NCBI RefSeq assembly: GCF_900184795.1
Contig: NZ_FXXN01000026.1
Span: 440,064 to 504,063, forward strand
From: Magnetospirillum sp. 15-1
GTDB lineage: Bacteria; Pseudomonadota; Alphaproteobacteria; Rhodospirillales; Magnetospirillaceae
Reading direction: 5' to 3'
Length of the DNA: 64,000 nt
Positions within the stretch are counted from its first letter, which is position 1; every line of letters begins with the position of its first letter. The notes below the pieces were generated by a model. The model worked only from the letters and a program-made list of their open reading frames with translations. It did no database searches and was not told where the DNA came from. This document shows, one piece after another, positions 26,625 to 35,015 of this stretch. Position numbers and translations under genes: made by a program.

Positions 26625-27332
26625 ATGGATACCAAGGATACCACCATCACCTATCGCTTCGCCATGGATGGCGGCACCGTGGAAACGGTATCCCTGACCA
26701 TGCGGCACGGCGATTTCCTGATCGAGCCGTCGGCGGAGGCCCTTCCCGCCTGGACGGCCCTGTCGTTTCATTCCTGCCGGGACTGCCCGCTATCCCCCGA
26801 GGACGGAGCGGTCTGCCCGTTCGCCCGCGTGTTGTCGGGCTTCATCGAGCGCTTCGATTGCTACGATTCCTTCCAGATGGCGGATGTGGAGGTGATCACG
26901 CCGCAGCGGACCATCTCGTCCCGCCGTTCGCTGCAGCAGGGCATGGCGTCGCTGGTCGGATTGGCCGGCGCGGCATCGGGCTGTCCCCGCCTGGCCTTCT
27001 TCCGCCCCATGGCCCGCTTTCACCTGCCCTTTGCCACCGAGGAGGAAACGCTGTTCCGTACCTTTTCCACGTTCCTGCTGGGCCGCTATCTGCAAGAAGG
27101 CGGCAACGGAATGGTCGGCGTGGACGTGGAAGGGCTGCGCGGGCACAGCGCGGCGACGGAGAAGGTCAACCAGGGCATGGCGGACCGCATCCGCGCCGCC
27201 TTCACCAAGGATGCGGTGATCAACGCCATCGTCATCCTCGACATCTTCGCCCAGGCGGTCCCCTACGTGGTCAACGACGCCCTGGCGGAACTGCGCTATC
27301 TCTACGGCCTTGACCGGCCTCAAGGCTCCTGA
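26625..27332 (+). CDS. Conserved cytoplasmic protein, DUF6901-like
   Basis: This protein of about 235 residues starts at MDTKDTTITYRF. It has a cysteine cluster (SCRDCPLSPEDGAVCPFA, about residues 50-67) and a conserved-looking middle, ASGCPRLAFFRPMARFHLPF (about 120-140), followed by helices to the end. I associate this combination with DUF6901, a family of unknown function in Proteobacteria. It has no signal or membrane helix. The cysteines may bind a metal. The frame is open 29 codons farther upstream, but the family pattern begins at this methionine. Confidence 0.6.
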   Translation: MDTKDTTITYRFAMDGGTVETVSLTMRHGDFLIEPSAEALPAWTALSFHSCRDCPLSPEDGAVCPFARVLSGFIERFDCYDSFQMADVEVITPQRTISSRRSLQQGMASLVGLAGAASGCPRLAFFRPMARFHLPFATEEETLFRTFSTFLLGRYLQEGGNGMVGVDVEGLRGHSAATEKVNQGMADRIRAAFTKDAVINAIVILDIFAQAVPYVVNDALAELRYLYGLDRPQGS

Positions 27333-27351
27333 CCGGCGACTATGACTTTTT

Positions 27352-27370
27352 GGGGGGATCATACCCCCCC
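27352..27370 (+). promoter_or_regulatory. G6/C7 hairpin in the leader of the SDR gene
   Basis: GGGGGG-atcata-CCCCCCC lies 16 bases before the ATG at 27386 and just before the AAGGA ribosome site. No T run follows on the plus strand, so it is a poor terminator. It could slow ribosome loading or be a transcript boundary. Confidence 0.35.
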
Positions 27371-27385
27371 AATAAGGATCGCCCC

Positions 27386-28138
27386 ATGACCAATTCCCTT
27401 GCCGGCAAGACCGCCGTCGTCACCGGTGCCAGCAGCGGCATCGGCCTCGCCATCGCCGAACGCTTCCTGGCCGAAGGCGCCAAGGTCGCCGTGTTCGCCC
27501 GCAACGCCGCCGCCCTGGCCGAGATCGCCAAGGGCCGCGAGGATTCCGTGCTGGTGGTGACCGGCGACGTCACCAGCCAGGCCGATCAGGACCGTCTGGT
27601 GGCCGAGACGGTCAAGCGCTTCGGCGGCGTCGACATCGTGGTGCCCAATGCCGGCATCGCCAAGGTGGTGCCGTTCGAGCAGAGCGACGCGGCGGCCATC
27701 GACCACCAGTTCGGCGTCAACTTCACCGGCGCGGTGCAGACGGTGCGCGGCTTCCTGCCCCATATCCGCAAGGGCGGCTCGGTGCTGTTCGTCACCACCT
27801 TCCTGACCCAGGTGGGCTTCCCCGGCCTGGCCATCTACAGCGCCAGCAAGGCGGCGCTGAAGTCGTTCTCCCAGACCCTGGCGGCGGAACTGGCCCCCAA
27901 AGGCATCCGCGTCAACGCGGTGGCCCCCGGCCCCATCGCCACTCCCATCTGGGGCGGCATCGGCCTGCCGGCCGACGTGCTGCAGGCGGTGGCCACCCAG
28001 GTGACGGCGCGCCTGATGCCGGGTGCCTTCGGCGAGCCCGGCGACATCGCCGCCACCGCCGCCTTCCTGTGCTCGGATGCCGCCAAGAATATCTGGGGCC
28101 AGGAAATCGTGGTCGACGGCGGCTACACCATCGGCTGA
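27386..28138 (+). CDS. Short-chain dehydrogenase/reductase
   Basis: This 250-residue protein is a classical SDR. The nucleotide site TGASSGIG is at about residues 12-19, the NAG-like motif is PNAG near 88, and the catalytic YxxxK is YSASK near 153-157 with a Ser/Thr upstream (FVTTF). PGPIATP follows. It would oxidise or reduce a small alcohol or ketone with NAD(P). The end IVVDGGYTIG is typical of family members that act on acyl or sugar substrates, but the substrate cannot be read from sequence. AAGGA precedes the ATG. Confidence 0.92.
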   Translation: MTNSLAGKTAVVTGASSGIGLAIAERFLAEGAKVAVFARNAAALAEIAKGREDSVLVVTGDVTSQADQDRLVAETVKRFGGVDIVVPNAGIAKVVPFEQSDAAAIDHQFGVNFTGAVQTVRGFLPHIRKGGSVLFVTTFLTQVGFPGLAIYSASKAALKSFSQTLAAELAPKGIRVNAVAPGPIATPIWGGIGLPADVLQAVATQVTARLMPGAFGEPGDIAATAAFLCSDAAKNIWGQEIVVDGGYTIG

Positions 28139-28144
28139 GTCCGG

Positions 28145-28177
28145 CGGGCGGGGGCCGTCCCGGACGGCCCCCGCCCG
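28145..28177. terminator. Shared terminator between convergent SDR and S41 protease genes
   Basis: A perfect 16-base stem, starting CGGGCGGGGGCC on the left and ending CCCCCGCCCG on the right, closes over a single base. It sits between the two stop codons, with GTTTCC on one side. It is likely to end transcription from both directions. Confidence 0.7.
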
Positions 28178-28197
28178 GTTTCCTCGAGAATGGCGGA

Positions 28198-29784
28198 TCA
28201 GTGAGAGCCGGTTTCCGGCGACGGCCGGGTCTGCAGCGCCTCCAGCCCGCGGGTGGGGGCCGAGGCCGCCAGGGCGCGGGCATAGGCGGCGCGATTGCCC
28301 AGCAGCCGGTCGGCCAGATCCATCTCCAGCTTGCCGTCGCCACGCCGGGACGGCGGACAGGTATCGCGCAGGCGATAGCGCAGTTCGGTGTCGTCGATAC
28401 CGGTACCGCGCCACACCGCCAGGGTCTCGGTCGGCTTGCCCGGCAGGATGCCGCGCCCGGCCGCCTCGACCAGTTGCGCCGCGCTCTGGGTGGCGCCGCC
28501 GGTACAGATGACCGGCAACACCCCCAGTCCATGCAGGGCATAGCCCGACGGCGCATGAAAGCGCGACCAGGTCAGGGTGATCTCGCCATCGTTGGGCAGG
28601 CGCACCACCGTCTGGACGGTCCCCTTGCCATAGGAATTGGTGCCGACCACCACGGCCCGCCCCGCGTCCTGCAGGGCCGAGGCGACGATTTCGGCGGCCG
28701 AGGCCGAGCGGCCGTCCACCAGCACCACCAGCGGCAGGTCCTCGCCGATATCGCCGGGCTTGGCCTCGAAGCTGTTGGCGGCGGCGGGATGGCGGCCCTT
28801 GGTGGAGATGATGGTGCCCTCGGCGACGAACAGGTCGACCACCGCCACCGCCTTGTCCAGCAGGCCGCCGGGATTGCCGCGCAGGTCGAGCACCACGCCC
28901 TGCAGCCCGGCGCCCAGGCGGTCGCGGACCTCCTTCAACTGGTTTTCCAGGCTGTAGGCGGTGCGCTGGTTGAAGCTGGTGATCTTGAAATGGGCGATGC
29001 CGCCGGCAACGGCATTGCTTACCGTCTGGGGAACGATCAGCGAACGGCGCAGGGTGAACTGCAGCGGCTGGCTGCCCCGGCGCAGCGCCAGAACCAGTTC
29101 GGTGGCGACGGCGCCGCGCAGCTTGTTGGAAATGTCGGAACGGTCCAGCCCCTTGACCGTCTCGCCGTCGATGGCGGTGATGATGTCGCCGGCCCTGAGG
29201 CCCAGCTTGGCGGCGGGACCGTCGTCGACCACCTCGACGATGCGGGCCTCACCGTCGATCAGGTCGAACTTGATGCCGATGCCGCCGAAGCCCGAGCGGT
29301 TGGAGCGATGTTCCCTGGCCTCCTTGGCTCCGGCATAGCGCGAAAACAGGTCGGCCTTGCCCAGCGCGCCCTCGAACACCGCCTGATACAGGCGCTCGGC
29401 ATCGGCGTCACGCAGCCGCTCCGACACCTGGGAGGCTTCCAGCGCCGCGTTGACGGTAATGCGCGCCCAGCCCACCGTATCGTCGGGCGGAGCGGCGGGA
29501 TAATCGGCCACCACCTTTTCAGGGGTGGCGAGGCGCAGCCGCCCCTGGTCCAGGGTGACGGCCAGTTGCGGGTCGATCTCGGCCAGTCCGCGCAGCCCGT
29601 CCAGCGCGATGGTCTGGGCGGTGACCGGCTGCAGGTGGCGCTCGACGATGGCGTCGAAGCCGAAGGCGATGGTGCGCTCCGCCTCGCCCGCCACCCAGCC
29701 GGCGGCGGCAGGATCGGACAGAAGGGAAAGTACCAGGGCGAACCCGGCCCCCATGGGCTTGGATCGGCTCGTGGCGGCGATCAT
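28198..29784 (-). CDS. S41 family C-terminal processing peptidase
   Basis: This 528-residue serine protease has a possible signal segment (AGFALVLSLLSDPAAAG) and an unfamiliar N-terminal domain to about 165. A PDZ domain follows at about 170-245 (VEVVDDGPAAKLGLRAGDIITAIDG region). The protease core carries the nucleophile in DGRSASAAEI and the general-base lysine in NSYGKGTVQT. It probably trims exported proteins at their C-termini. I chose the ATG at 29784; the frame is open farther upstream into the RNase R gene. It lies 31 bases behind rnr on the same strand and is likely co-transcribed with it. Confidence 0.85.
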   Translation of the reverse strand: MIAATSRSKPMGAGFALVLSLLSDPAAAGWVAGEAERTIAFGFDAIVERHLQPVTAQTIALDGLRGLAEIDPQLAVTLDQGRLRLATPEKVVADYPAAPPDDTVGWARITVNAALEASQVSERLRDADAERLYQAVFEGALGKADLFSRYAGAKEAREHRSNRSGFGGIGIKFDLIDGEARIVEVVDDGPAAKLGLRAGDIITAIDGETVKGLDRSDISNKLRGAVATELVLALRRGSQPLQFTLRRSLIVPQTVSNAVAGGIAHFKITSFNQRTAYSLENQLKEVRDRLGAGLQGVVLDLRGNPGGLLDKAVAVVDLFVAEGTIISTKGRHPAAANSFEAKPGDIGEDLPLVVLVDGRSASAAEIVASALQDAGRAVVVGTNSYGKGTVQTVVRLPNDGEITLTWSRFHAPSGYALHGLGVLPVICTGGATQSAAQLVEAAGRGILPGKPTETLAVWRGTGIDDTELRYRLRDTCPPSRRGDGKLEMDLADRLLGNRAAYARALAASAPTRGLEALQTRPSPETGSH

Positions 29785-29815
29785 GCGCAAGGCCGGGTCC
29801 GCCGATACATGATTT

Positions 29816-32053
29816 TCAGCGCCCCTTGTGCCGCTTGGCGCCGGGGCGGAACGGCTTGGCGCCAGGACGCGGCGGGCGGGACGACGGGCGGGGCGGACGC
29901 TCGCCACCCTCCAGCTTGAATACCATGGAACCGGTGAGCGTGTTGGCCTCGGCCAGCACCACCTCCAGCTTCTGGCCCAGTTGGAAGGTCTTGCGGGTGC
30001 GCTTGCCCACCAGACAGTGGTGGACCTCGTCGTGGACGTAGAAATCCTCGGGCAGGGTGGAGATGGGCACCAGCCCATCGGCGCCGGTGCCGTCCAGGGT
30101 GACGAACAGGCCGAAGCGGGTCACCCCCGACACCTTGCCGCTGAACGAGGCTCCCACCCGGTCCGACAGGAAGGCGGTAACGTAGCGGTCCACCGCTTCG
30201 CGCTCGGCTACCGCCGCGCGCCGTTCCGTCACCGAAATGTGCTCGCCCCACTCGGCGAATTCTGCGACTGCATCCGCAGGCAGGGCGCCTTCGCCCAGAT
30301 GCAGGCCGGCGATCAGCGCCCGGTGGACCAGCAAATCGGCATAGCGGCGGATAGGCGAGGTGAAGTGGGCATAGCGCGCCAGCCCCAGGCCGAAATGGCC
30401 GATATTCTCGGGGCTGTACTGGGCCTGGGCCTGGGAGCGCAGGATCACCTCGCTGACCAGATGGGAATTGGCGGTGTCGGCCACCGCCTCCAGGATGCGG
30501 TTGAAATGGGCGGGGCGCAGCACCTGACCCTTGGCCAGCTTCAAATCCAGCGACGACAGGAATTCCCGCAGGCCCTCCAGCTTCTCCTGGCTGGGCAGAT
30601 CGTGGATACGGTACATGCAGGGCTTGTGGACCTTTTCCAAGGTCTCGGCGGCGCAGACGTTGGCCATGATCATGAAGTCCTCGATCAGCCGGTGGCTGTC
30701 GAAGCGCTCCCGCTCGGTGATGGACTCCACCTTGCCCTCGGGGGTGATGATCACCTTGCGCTCGGGAATGTCGAGTTCGAGGACACCGCGTTCCTTGCGC
30801 TCGCGGAACAAGGCCGCCCAGGCGCCGTACAGCGGCTCGATCACGTTCGGCAGCAGGGGCGCCGTCTTCTCGTCGGGAGTGCCGTCCTTGGCCGCCTGCA
30901 CCTGGGTATAGGTGAGACGCGCCACCGAACGCATCATTCCGCGCACGAAACGATGCCGCAGCTTGTTGCCCAGGGCGTCCAGCCAGAAATGCACCGCCAT
31001 GCACGGGCGGTCCTCGTCGGGCTTCAACGAACACCAGCCGTTGGACAGTTCCTCGGGCAGCATGGGCACCACCCGGTCGGGGAAATAGACCGAGTTGCCG
31101 CGCTTGAACGCTTCCTTGTCCAGCGCGTCGCCGGGCCGCACGTACCAGGAGACGTCGGCGATGGCGACCATGCAGTGCCAGCCGCCGGCATTCTTGGGAT
31201 CGGGATCGGGTTCGGCGAATACCGCGTCGTCGAAGTCGCGCGCATCCTCGCCGTCGATGGTGACCAGCGGAATGGAGCGCAGGTCGGTGCGGTCGCCCAG
31301 GGGAGCCGGCCCTTCGGCGGCGGCCTGCTTCAGGGCGGCCTCGGGGAACTCGAAGGGAATGTCGTTGGTGTGGATGGCCACCAGACTGACCGAGCGCGGC
31401 GCGCCCAGAAGGCCCATGCGCTCCTTCACCGAAGCCGAGCGCAGGCCGTAGAGCCGCCCCGGCATGATGTCGGCCAGCACCAGTTCGCCCGCCTTGGCGT
31501 CGAGGGATTCGCCCCTCGGCACCATGTACTCGGCCTTCTCCTTGCGCGAGGTGGGGCGGATACGGCCGGTGCCGTCGGGATTGGGCTCGAACACGCCGAG
31601 CACGCGGGCGCGCGCCTCGCCGATGATGCGGATGGCGCGGGCCTCGTAGACGTCCTCGCCCCTGATCCGCTTCAGCTTGGCCAGCACCCGGTCGCCGACG
31701 CCCACCGCCGCCTCGCCGGGGCGGAACGGCGCCATGAAGATGCGCGGCGGACGGCCCTCGCCCTCGTAGTTCAACGGTCGCGCCAGCAATTCGCCGTCGG
31801 CATCGGTGCCGATGATCTCCACCACGCCGACATCGGGCAGGGTGCCGGGGCTGGCGAAGCGCCGCTTCTGGCCGCGCTCGACGGCGCCCTCGCGCTCCAG
31901 TTCCTTCAAGATGGCCTTGAGGTCGATCTTGTCCGAGCCCCTCAGGTTGAAGGCCCGCGCCAGTTCGCGCTTGCCCACCCGTCCCGGCTGGGAACGGATG
32001 AAGTCGAGGATTTCCTGCTTGGACGGAATGGGGACGATCTTGGGCTTTTTCAT
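29816..32053 (-). CDS. rnr: Ribonuclease R
   Basis: This 745-residue 3-to-5 exoribonuclease has an N-terminal winged-helix region (1-75), cold-shock domains, a catalytic RNB domain (about 265-590) with the metal-binding aspartates in TIDGEDARDFDDAV, and an S1 RNA-binding domain (about 640-720). A basic tail (KRHKGR) ends the protein. RNase R degrades structured RNA and helps in ribosome quality control and tmRNA-mediated decay. The start has the alphaproteobacterial form MKKPKIVPIPSKQEIL. It heads a two-gene unit with the S41 protease. Confidence 0.96.
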   Translation of the reverse strand: MKKPKIVPIPSKQEILDFIRSQPGRVGKRELARAFNLRGSDKIDLKAILKELEREGAVERGQKRRFASPGTLPDVGVVEIIGTDADGELLARPLNYEGEGRPPRIFMAPFRPGEAAVGVGDRVLAKLKRIRGEDVYEARAIRIIGEARARVLGVFEPNPDGTGRIRPTSRKEKAEYMVPRGESLDAKAGELVLADIMPGRLYGLRSASVKERMGLLGAPRSVSLVAIHTNDIPFEFPEAALKQAAAEGPAPLGDRTDLRSIPLVTIDGEDARDFDDAVFAEPDPDPKNAGGWHCMVAIADVSWYVRPGDALDKEAFKRGNSVYFPDRVVPMLPEELSNGWCSLKPDEDRPCMAVHFWLDALGNKLRHRFVRGMMRSVARLTYTQVQAAKDGTPDEKTAPLLPNVIEPLYGAWAALFRERKERGVLELDIPERKVIITPEGKVESITERERFDSHRLIEDFMIMANVCAAETLEKVHKPCMYRIHDLPSQEKLEGLREFLSSLDLKLAKGQVLRPAHFNRILEAVADTANSHLVSEVILRSQAQAQYSPENIGHFGLGLARYAHFTSPIRRYADLLVHRALIAGLHLGEGALPADAVAEFAEWGEHISVTERRAAVAEREAVDRYVTAFLSDRVGASFSGKVSGVTRFGLFVTLDGTGADGLVPISTLPEDFYVHDEVHHCLVGKRTRKTFQLGQKLEVVLAEANTLTGSMVFKLEGGERPPRPSSRPPRPGAKPFRPGAKRHKGR

Positions 32054-32165
32054 CCCGTCAGCCTATAGCCCGGCGGCGCCGGGGGCAAGGGAAGCCCCTT
32101 GACGGGCATCAAGGGGCCGGCCATGCCACCCATGCTCTGATGACGCAGTCCCTGGAGAGAACCCC

Positions 32166-32561
32166 ATGCCCGCCCCCCAAGTGTTCCGCTGCACCCTGGA
32201 CGACCCGCAAGCCGAGGCCACCTTCCGGCGCTTCACCGCCGCCATCTGCGGCGAGACCGGCCACGGCCGCCACGCCGTGCTGACCTACGGCGCCGACGGT
32301 CCCCGCTGCCTGTTGCAGAACAGCGGACGCTGCCTGGACGCCGGCACCCCCTGGCGCATGACCCGCGAAGTGCTGTTCCCGGTGCTGATGTTCGACGACG
32401 GCATCGAATGGGTCGCCATGTTCCCCATGGACGACTGGCAGATGCGCTGCGACGCGGCGCTGCAGGCCTCGTTCAACGACACCCGCTCGTGGTCGCGCCT
32501 GCTGGCCGACGAACTGCTGGCCGAACTGCCCACGGTGCCCCACCTGATCGTTTCGCGCTGA
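32166..32561 (+). CDS. Small conserved protein of unknown function
   Basis: This 131-residue protein has no signal or membrane helix. It includes FRRFTAAICGETGHGRHAVL (about 20-40), three cysteines and a tryptophan-rich acidic middle (DDGIEWVAMFPMDDWQM, about 75-92). The fold looks like a compact alpha/beta domain, but I do not recognise the family. GGAGAG precedes the ATG. It is divergent from rnr and lies just upstream of the native ettA promoter. Confidence 0.55.
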   Translation: MPAPQVFRCTLDDPQAEATFRRFTAAICGETGHGRHAVLTYGADGPRCLLQNSGRCLDAGTPWRMTREVLFPVLMFDDGIEWVAMFPMDDWQMRCDAALQASFNDTRSWSRLLADELLAELPTVPHLIVSR

Positions 32562-32611
32562 GTTCACCGCGTACCGAACCCGCCGACCGGCGCGGCCGGT
32601 AGTTCCCACGC

Positions 32612-32640
32612 TTGACGGGGCGGCGCCACCCGTCTACTCA
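32612..32640 (+). promoter_or_regulatory. Likely native ettA promoter, now upstream of the island integrase
   Basis: TTGACG (32612-32617) is followed after 17 bases by TACTCA (32635-32640), a plausible sigma-70 promoter. It lies about 40 bases before the truncated ettA start at 32677 with GTGGAGAG in between as ribosome site. Because the island splits the gene, transcripts from here now enter the integrase. Confidence 0.45.
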
Positions 32641-32676
32641 ATCTTCCAAATCGTCACGCCCCGAGTGGAGAGCCCC

Positions 32677-32721
32677 ATGGCCTCGTACCAGTACGTCTAC
32701 GTGATGAGAGTACTTTCCTAA
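32677..32721 (+). pseudogene. ettA: 5-prime remnant of ettA at the left island junction
   Basis: Codons 1-10 read [10 protein letters not shown], identical to the start of EttA at 40016. The frame then runs into island DNA (RVLS) and stops at 32721. The native ribosome site (GTGGAGAG) is kept. This is the fragment left when the island integrated. It would make at most a 14-residue peptide. Confidence 0.9.
32689..32707 (+). repeat. Left attachment-site core (attL)
   Basis: CAGTACGTCTACGT-g-ATGA here matches CAGTACGTCTACGT-c-ATGA at 40028-40046. The 14-base identical part (32689-32702) is the probable crossover region. Upstream and downstream sequences differ between the two copies, as expected for integration by a tyrosine recombinase inside ettA codons 5-11. 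Confidence 0.8.
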
Positions 32722-32758
32722 TTAATTGACTTTAAACGATATTTTGATACGATACGTC

Positions 32759-32827
32759 CTAGACAGGCTCTGGACAGGTACGGCAGATCAAGCACTTACG
32801 CGCCCGACCTAGACAGAATCTGGACAG
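32759..32827 (+). repeat. Paired arm-type repeats at the left island end
   Basis: CTAGACAG-gc-TCTGGACAG (32759-32777) and CTAGACAG-aa-TCTGGACAG (32809-32827) are 50 bases apart. Each contains two GACAG boxes spaced 11 bases, about one helical turn. The same motif occurs at the right end (39959-39977). The second copy ends 14 bases before the integrase ATG. Integrase arm binding and autoregulation is the natural reading, by inference. Confidence 0.65.
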
Positions 32828-32841
32828 AAAGGACGTGGGCC

Positions 32842-33582
32842 ATGCCTCTCCGCGCGGTGATGGGCTTTGCCGCCGGCAAGCGTTACATCCGCGAAAGCCA
32901 GGTGTTCAAGGGTAAGCTGCCCGTCGCCAAGGTGGCCCGCGAGGAGTTCACGCCCCAGGAATACCGCAAGCTGCACACCTTTGCGCGGCAGTGGGTCAAG
33001 GATACGCGCACCGAACGGAACATCTGGTTTCGCACGATGGCCTACAATTTCGTGTTGGTGATGACCAACACCGGCATGCGGCCTTCCGAAGCGCGGAATC
33101 TGCTCTGGCGCGATGTGTCCTTGCAGACGGACAAGCAGGGGCGGGAGTTCGTCCGTCTCAGCGTGCGCGGCAAGGGCAAGCACCGCAACCTTGTCGCGGC
33201 CAACAACGTCGCCACCTATTTCGAGCGCATCCGTGCCATCAGCAAGGCGACGGGACCCGATGATCATGTGTTCTCGACCGATGAGGGGAAGGAGGCGCGT
33301 ACCCTCTATCACTCTCTGGTCGAAAGCCTGTTGACCGAGTCCAAGTTGCTGCACAGCTCCTCGGGCAGCAGGCGCAGCACCTATTGCTTCCGCCACACCT
33401 ACGCCACCTTCCGCCTCACGGAAGGGGTAGACGTGTATTTCCTCGCGAAGCAGATGGGCACATCCGTCAAGATGATCGAGGACCACTACGGCCACGTCAC
33501 GCCCGTCAAGAATGCGGATCGCATTCTTCAGGGATTGCCTGGCTGGGAACCGATCCAGCCGTCTCCCACGGAATCGCGCTGA
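32842..33582 (+). CDS. Tyrosine recombinase/integrase, N-terminally short
   Basis: This 246-residue protein is the catalytic domain of a site-specific integrase. The first catalytic arginine is in TNTGMRPSEAR (R80), the beta-hairpin lysine in RGKGKHR (about 111-113), the second arginine in YCFRHTYAT (R184), and the nucleophile is Y216 in MIEDHYGH. The usual GH before the tyrosine is GT, a variant I have seen in this subfamily. Most family members have another 100-150 N-terminal residues for core and arm DNA binding; these are absent, with arm-like repeats and attL immediately upstream. The protein may be inactive, or may act with a partner. It runs rightwards from the left junction. Confidence 0.85.
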   Translation: MPLRAVMGFAAGKRYIRESQVFKGKLPVAKVAREEFTPQEYRKLHTFARQWVKDTRTERNIWFRTMAYNFVLVMTNTGMRPSEARNLLWRDVSLQTDKQGREFVRLSVRGKGKHRNLVAANNVATYFERIRAISKATGPDDHVFSTDEGKEARTLYHSLVESLLTESKLLHSSSGSRRSTYCFRHTYATFRLTEGVDVYFLAKQMGTSVKMIEDHYGHVTPVKNADRILQGLPGWEPIQPSPTESR

Positions 33583-33729
33583 AGCGCGATGGTTTTTCGC
33601 ACGGGGCCGAGGCCCCGCTTTTGATCAACCTTGGCTGCGCGCAGCCATCCGTCTTTCCCTTTTGCTGGGCGTGGGCCTGTAGGCCCATAAGCGACCGGCT
33701 TTTTCGGTCCAGCCCGCCGAGTTCGGCGG
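33573..33729. repeat. Tandem series of six short hairpins after the integrase
   Basis: Six inverted repeats follow each other: ATCGCGC/GCGCGAT (33573-33590, loop includes the integrase stop), CGGGGCC/GGCCCCG (33602-33617), TGGCTGC/GCAGCCA (33632-33647), TGGGCCT/AGGCCCA (33672-33687), GACCG/CGGTC (33693-33709) and CCGCCGA/TCGGCGG (33714-33729). Four of them share exactly 7-base arms and a 2-base centre although their sequences differ. They fill the gap between the convergent integrase and hipA. One may be a terminator; the whole set is more than that needs. Confidence 0.7.
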
Positions 33730-33743
33730 CGGACCATGCCTAG

Positions 33744-35015
33744 TTAAGTGCGATCCTGCCAAAAGCCCGGATAGACGAACGCGCCTCTGATCCGTTCGCA
33801 ATCGGCTTCGGACACGCCTTCCCCACGCGCCGTTTCGTACCAGCCCTGTTCGACCGTCGCCGCCATGTCGCGGATGATGCTTTCGGCTTCGCCTTGATCC
33901 AGCAGGAAACGGGCGCTTTGCGACAGCAGATTCCGCGCATTCGCAAAGCGGCCCTGATCGCCGCAGACCATTGCCAAATCGCGGCGATCCATGCTGACCG
34001 GGTTTTGCGGCGTCAGATCGTAGACCGGCGATAGCTTCCATTCCGCGCCAGGAGCGATGACGGCGTGATTGCGCGGGTGGTCGTCGGCGTTGGAGATCAG
34101 GGCGTTGAAGCACATGCGGCGGAACAATTCGCCGGCATCCTTCTTGGGAGTCGCTGAAATGCGCCGCAACTCTTCGGCCAGAGCGACATAGGACCATTTG
34201 TCGCGCGACTGGTTCGTGTCCTCGGTCCGCAAGATAGTCAAGCCACTCACCATGCGGGCACGGCGGTAGCCACTCATGCCCTTCTCGCGGTCGAAGCGCT
34301 TGACCAGCAGAACATCCCGCCCAGCGACGGTGGCGATCTTGCTGGCCTCGGGCGTAATGCCGCACCGCTGGGCCAGCACCAACATCGCCCGCTCGACCCG
34401 CGCGTTGTTCCAGCGATCATCGAAGCGCCCGAACTTGGCGAGCCAAAGCCCGTCCTCGTCCTCCACCACCGCTTTTGGGCGCGCGCCGCCCATGGATGTG
34501 CCGATGAGCATCAGTTCCTTGATCTGCTCATGCGTGACCTCATCCGGCAGCTTCTCGTCGGCGACAACGGCATCGGCGATGGATTGCAAGGTCTCCAGGG
34601 CGAGCGTCTTGTTAAAGCGGCGCAGAGGCGCGGGCGGCGTGGCCCCCAGTCCGAATCCCAACGCCCCAGCCCTGTCGTCGGGCGAATTGAGCAGGTAATC
34701 AAGCTCGCCAAGCTGGCCGCCCACATGCCGCTCGATGAGGCGGCGGCCCCAATAGTCGGGGCCGGCATCGCGTAGTGCGCCGAACACGCCCTTGAGGGCC
34801 GTGGTCTCAAACGTGCCCCTTTGCAGCTTGAGTTCAACCGGATCGATATCAACGGCATTGGGCCGGTCGAGGTAGCTCTGGCCGTAAACAAAGCGGCCGA
34901 GCGGATTGCCGCGCCGATCTTCGGCCAACTCGAACCGCCCAGCGGTGACGAAGCTCGTCTCCCCCGGCAGCATGATATAGACGTAGCACTCCGCGCGGCT
35001 GGGCCTAGAAATCAT
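33744..35015 (-). CDS. hipA: HipA-type serine/threonine kinase toxin
   Basis: This 423-residue protein has an N-terminal subdomain (1-110), the glycine-rich ATP loop GTSMGGARPK near 170-180, the catalytic stretch NALISNADDHPRNHA near 305-320 and the metal-binding LSPVYDLTP near 330. These are the HipA kinase motifs. In Escherichia coli HipA phosphorylates GltX and blocks translation until neutralised by HipB; relatives have other targets. Its start lies 11 bases inside the upstream hipB gene, so the pair is co-translated. It is island cargo and may stabilise the element by addiction. Confidence 0.9.
   Translation of the reverse strand: MISRPSRAECYVYIMLPGETSFVTAGRFELAEDRRGNPLGRFVYGQSYLDRPNAVDIDPVELKLQRGTFETTALKGVFGALRDAGPDYWGRRLIERHVGGQLGELDYLLNSPDDRAGALGFGLGATPPAPLRRFNKTLALETLQSIADAVVADEKLPDEVTHEQIKELMLIGTSMGGARPKAVVEDEDGLWLAKFGRFDDRWNNARVERAMLVLAQRCGITPEASKIATVAGRDVLLVKRFDREKGMSGYRRARMVSGLTILRTEDTNQSRDKWSYVALAEELRRISATPKKDAGELFRRMCFNALISNADDHPRNHAVIAPGAEWKLSPVYDLTPQNPVSMDRRDLAMVCGDQGRFANARNLLSQSARFLLDQGEAESIIRDMAATVEQGWYETARGEGVSEADCERIRGAFVYPGFWQDRT

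Noticed and set aside
32677..32721. The 14-codon frame as a regulatory leader peptide for the integrase
   Set aside because: Its first ten codons are exactly the start of EttA, so it is a leftover of the target gene; a secondary role cannot be excluded but has no support.
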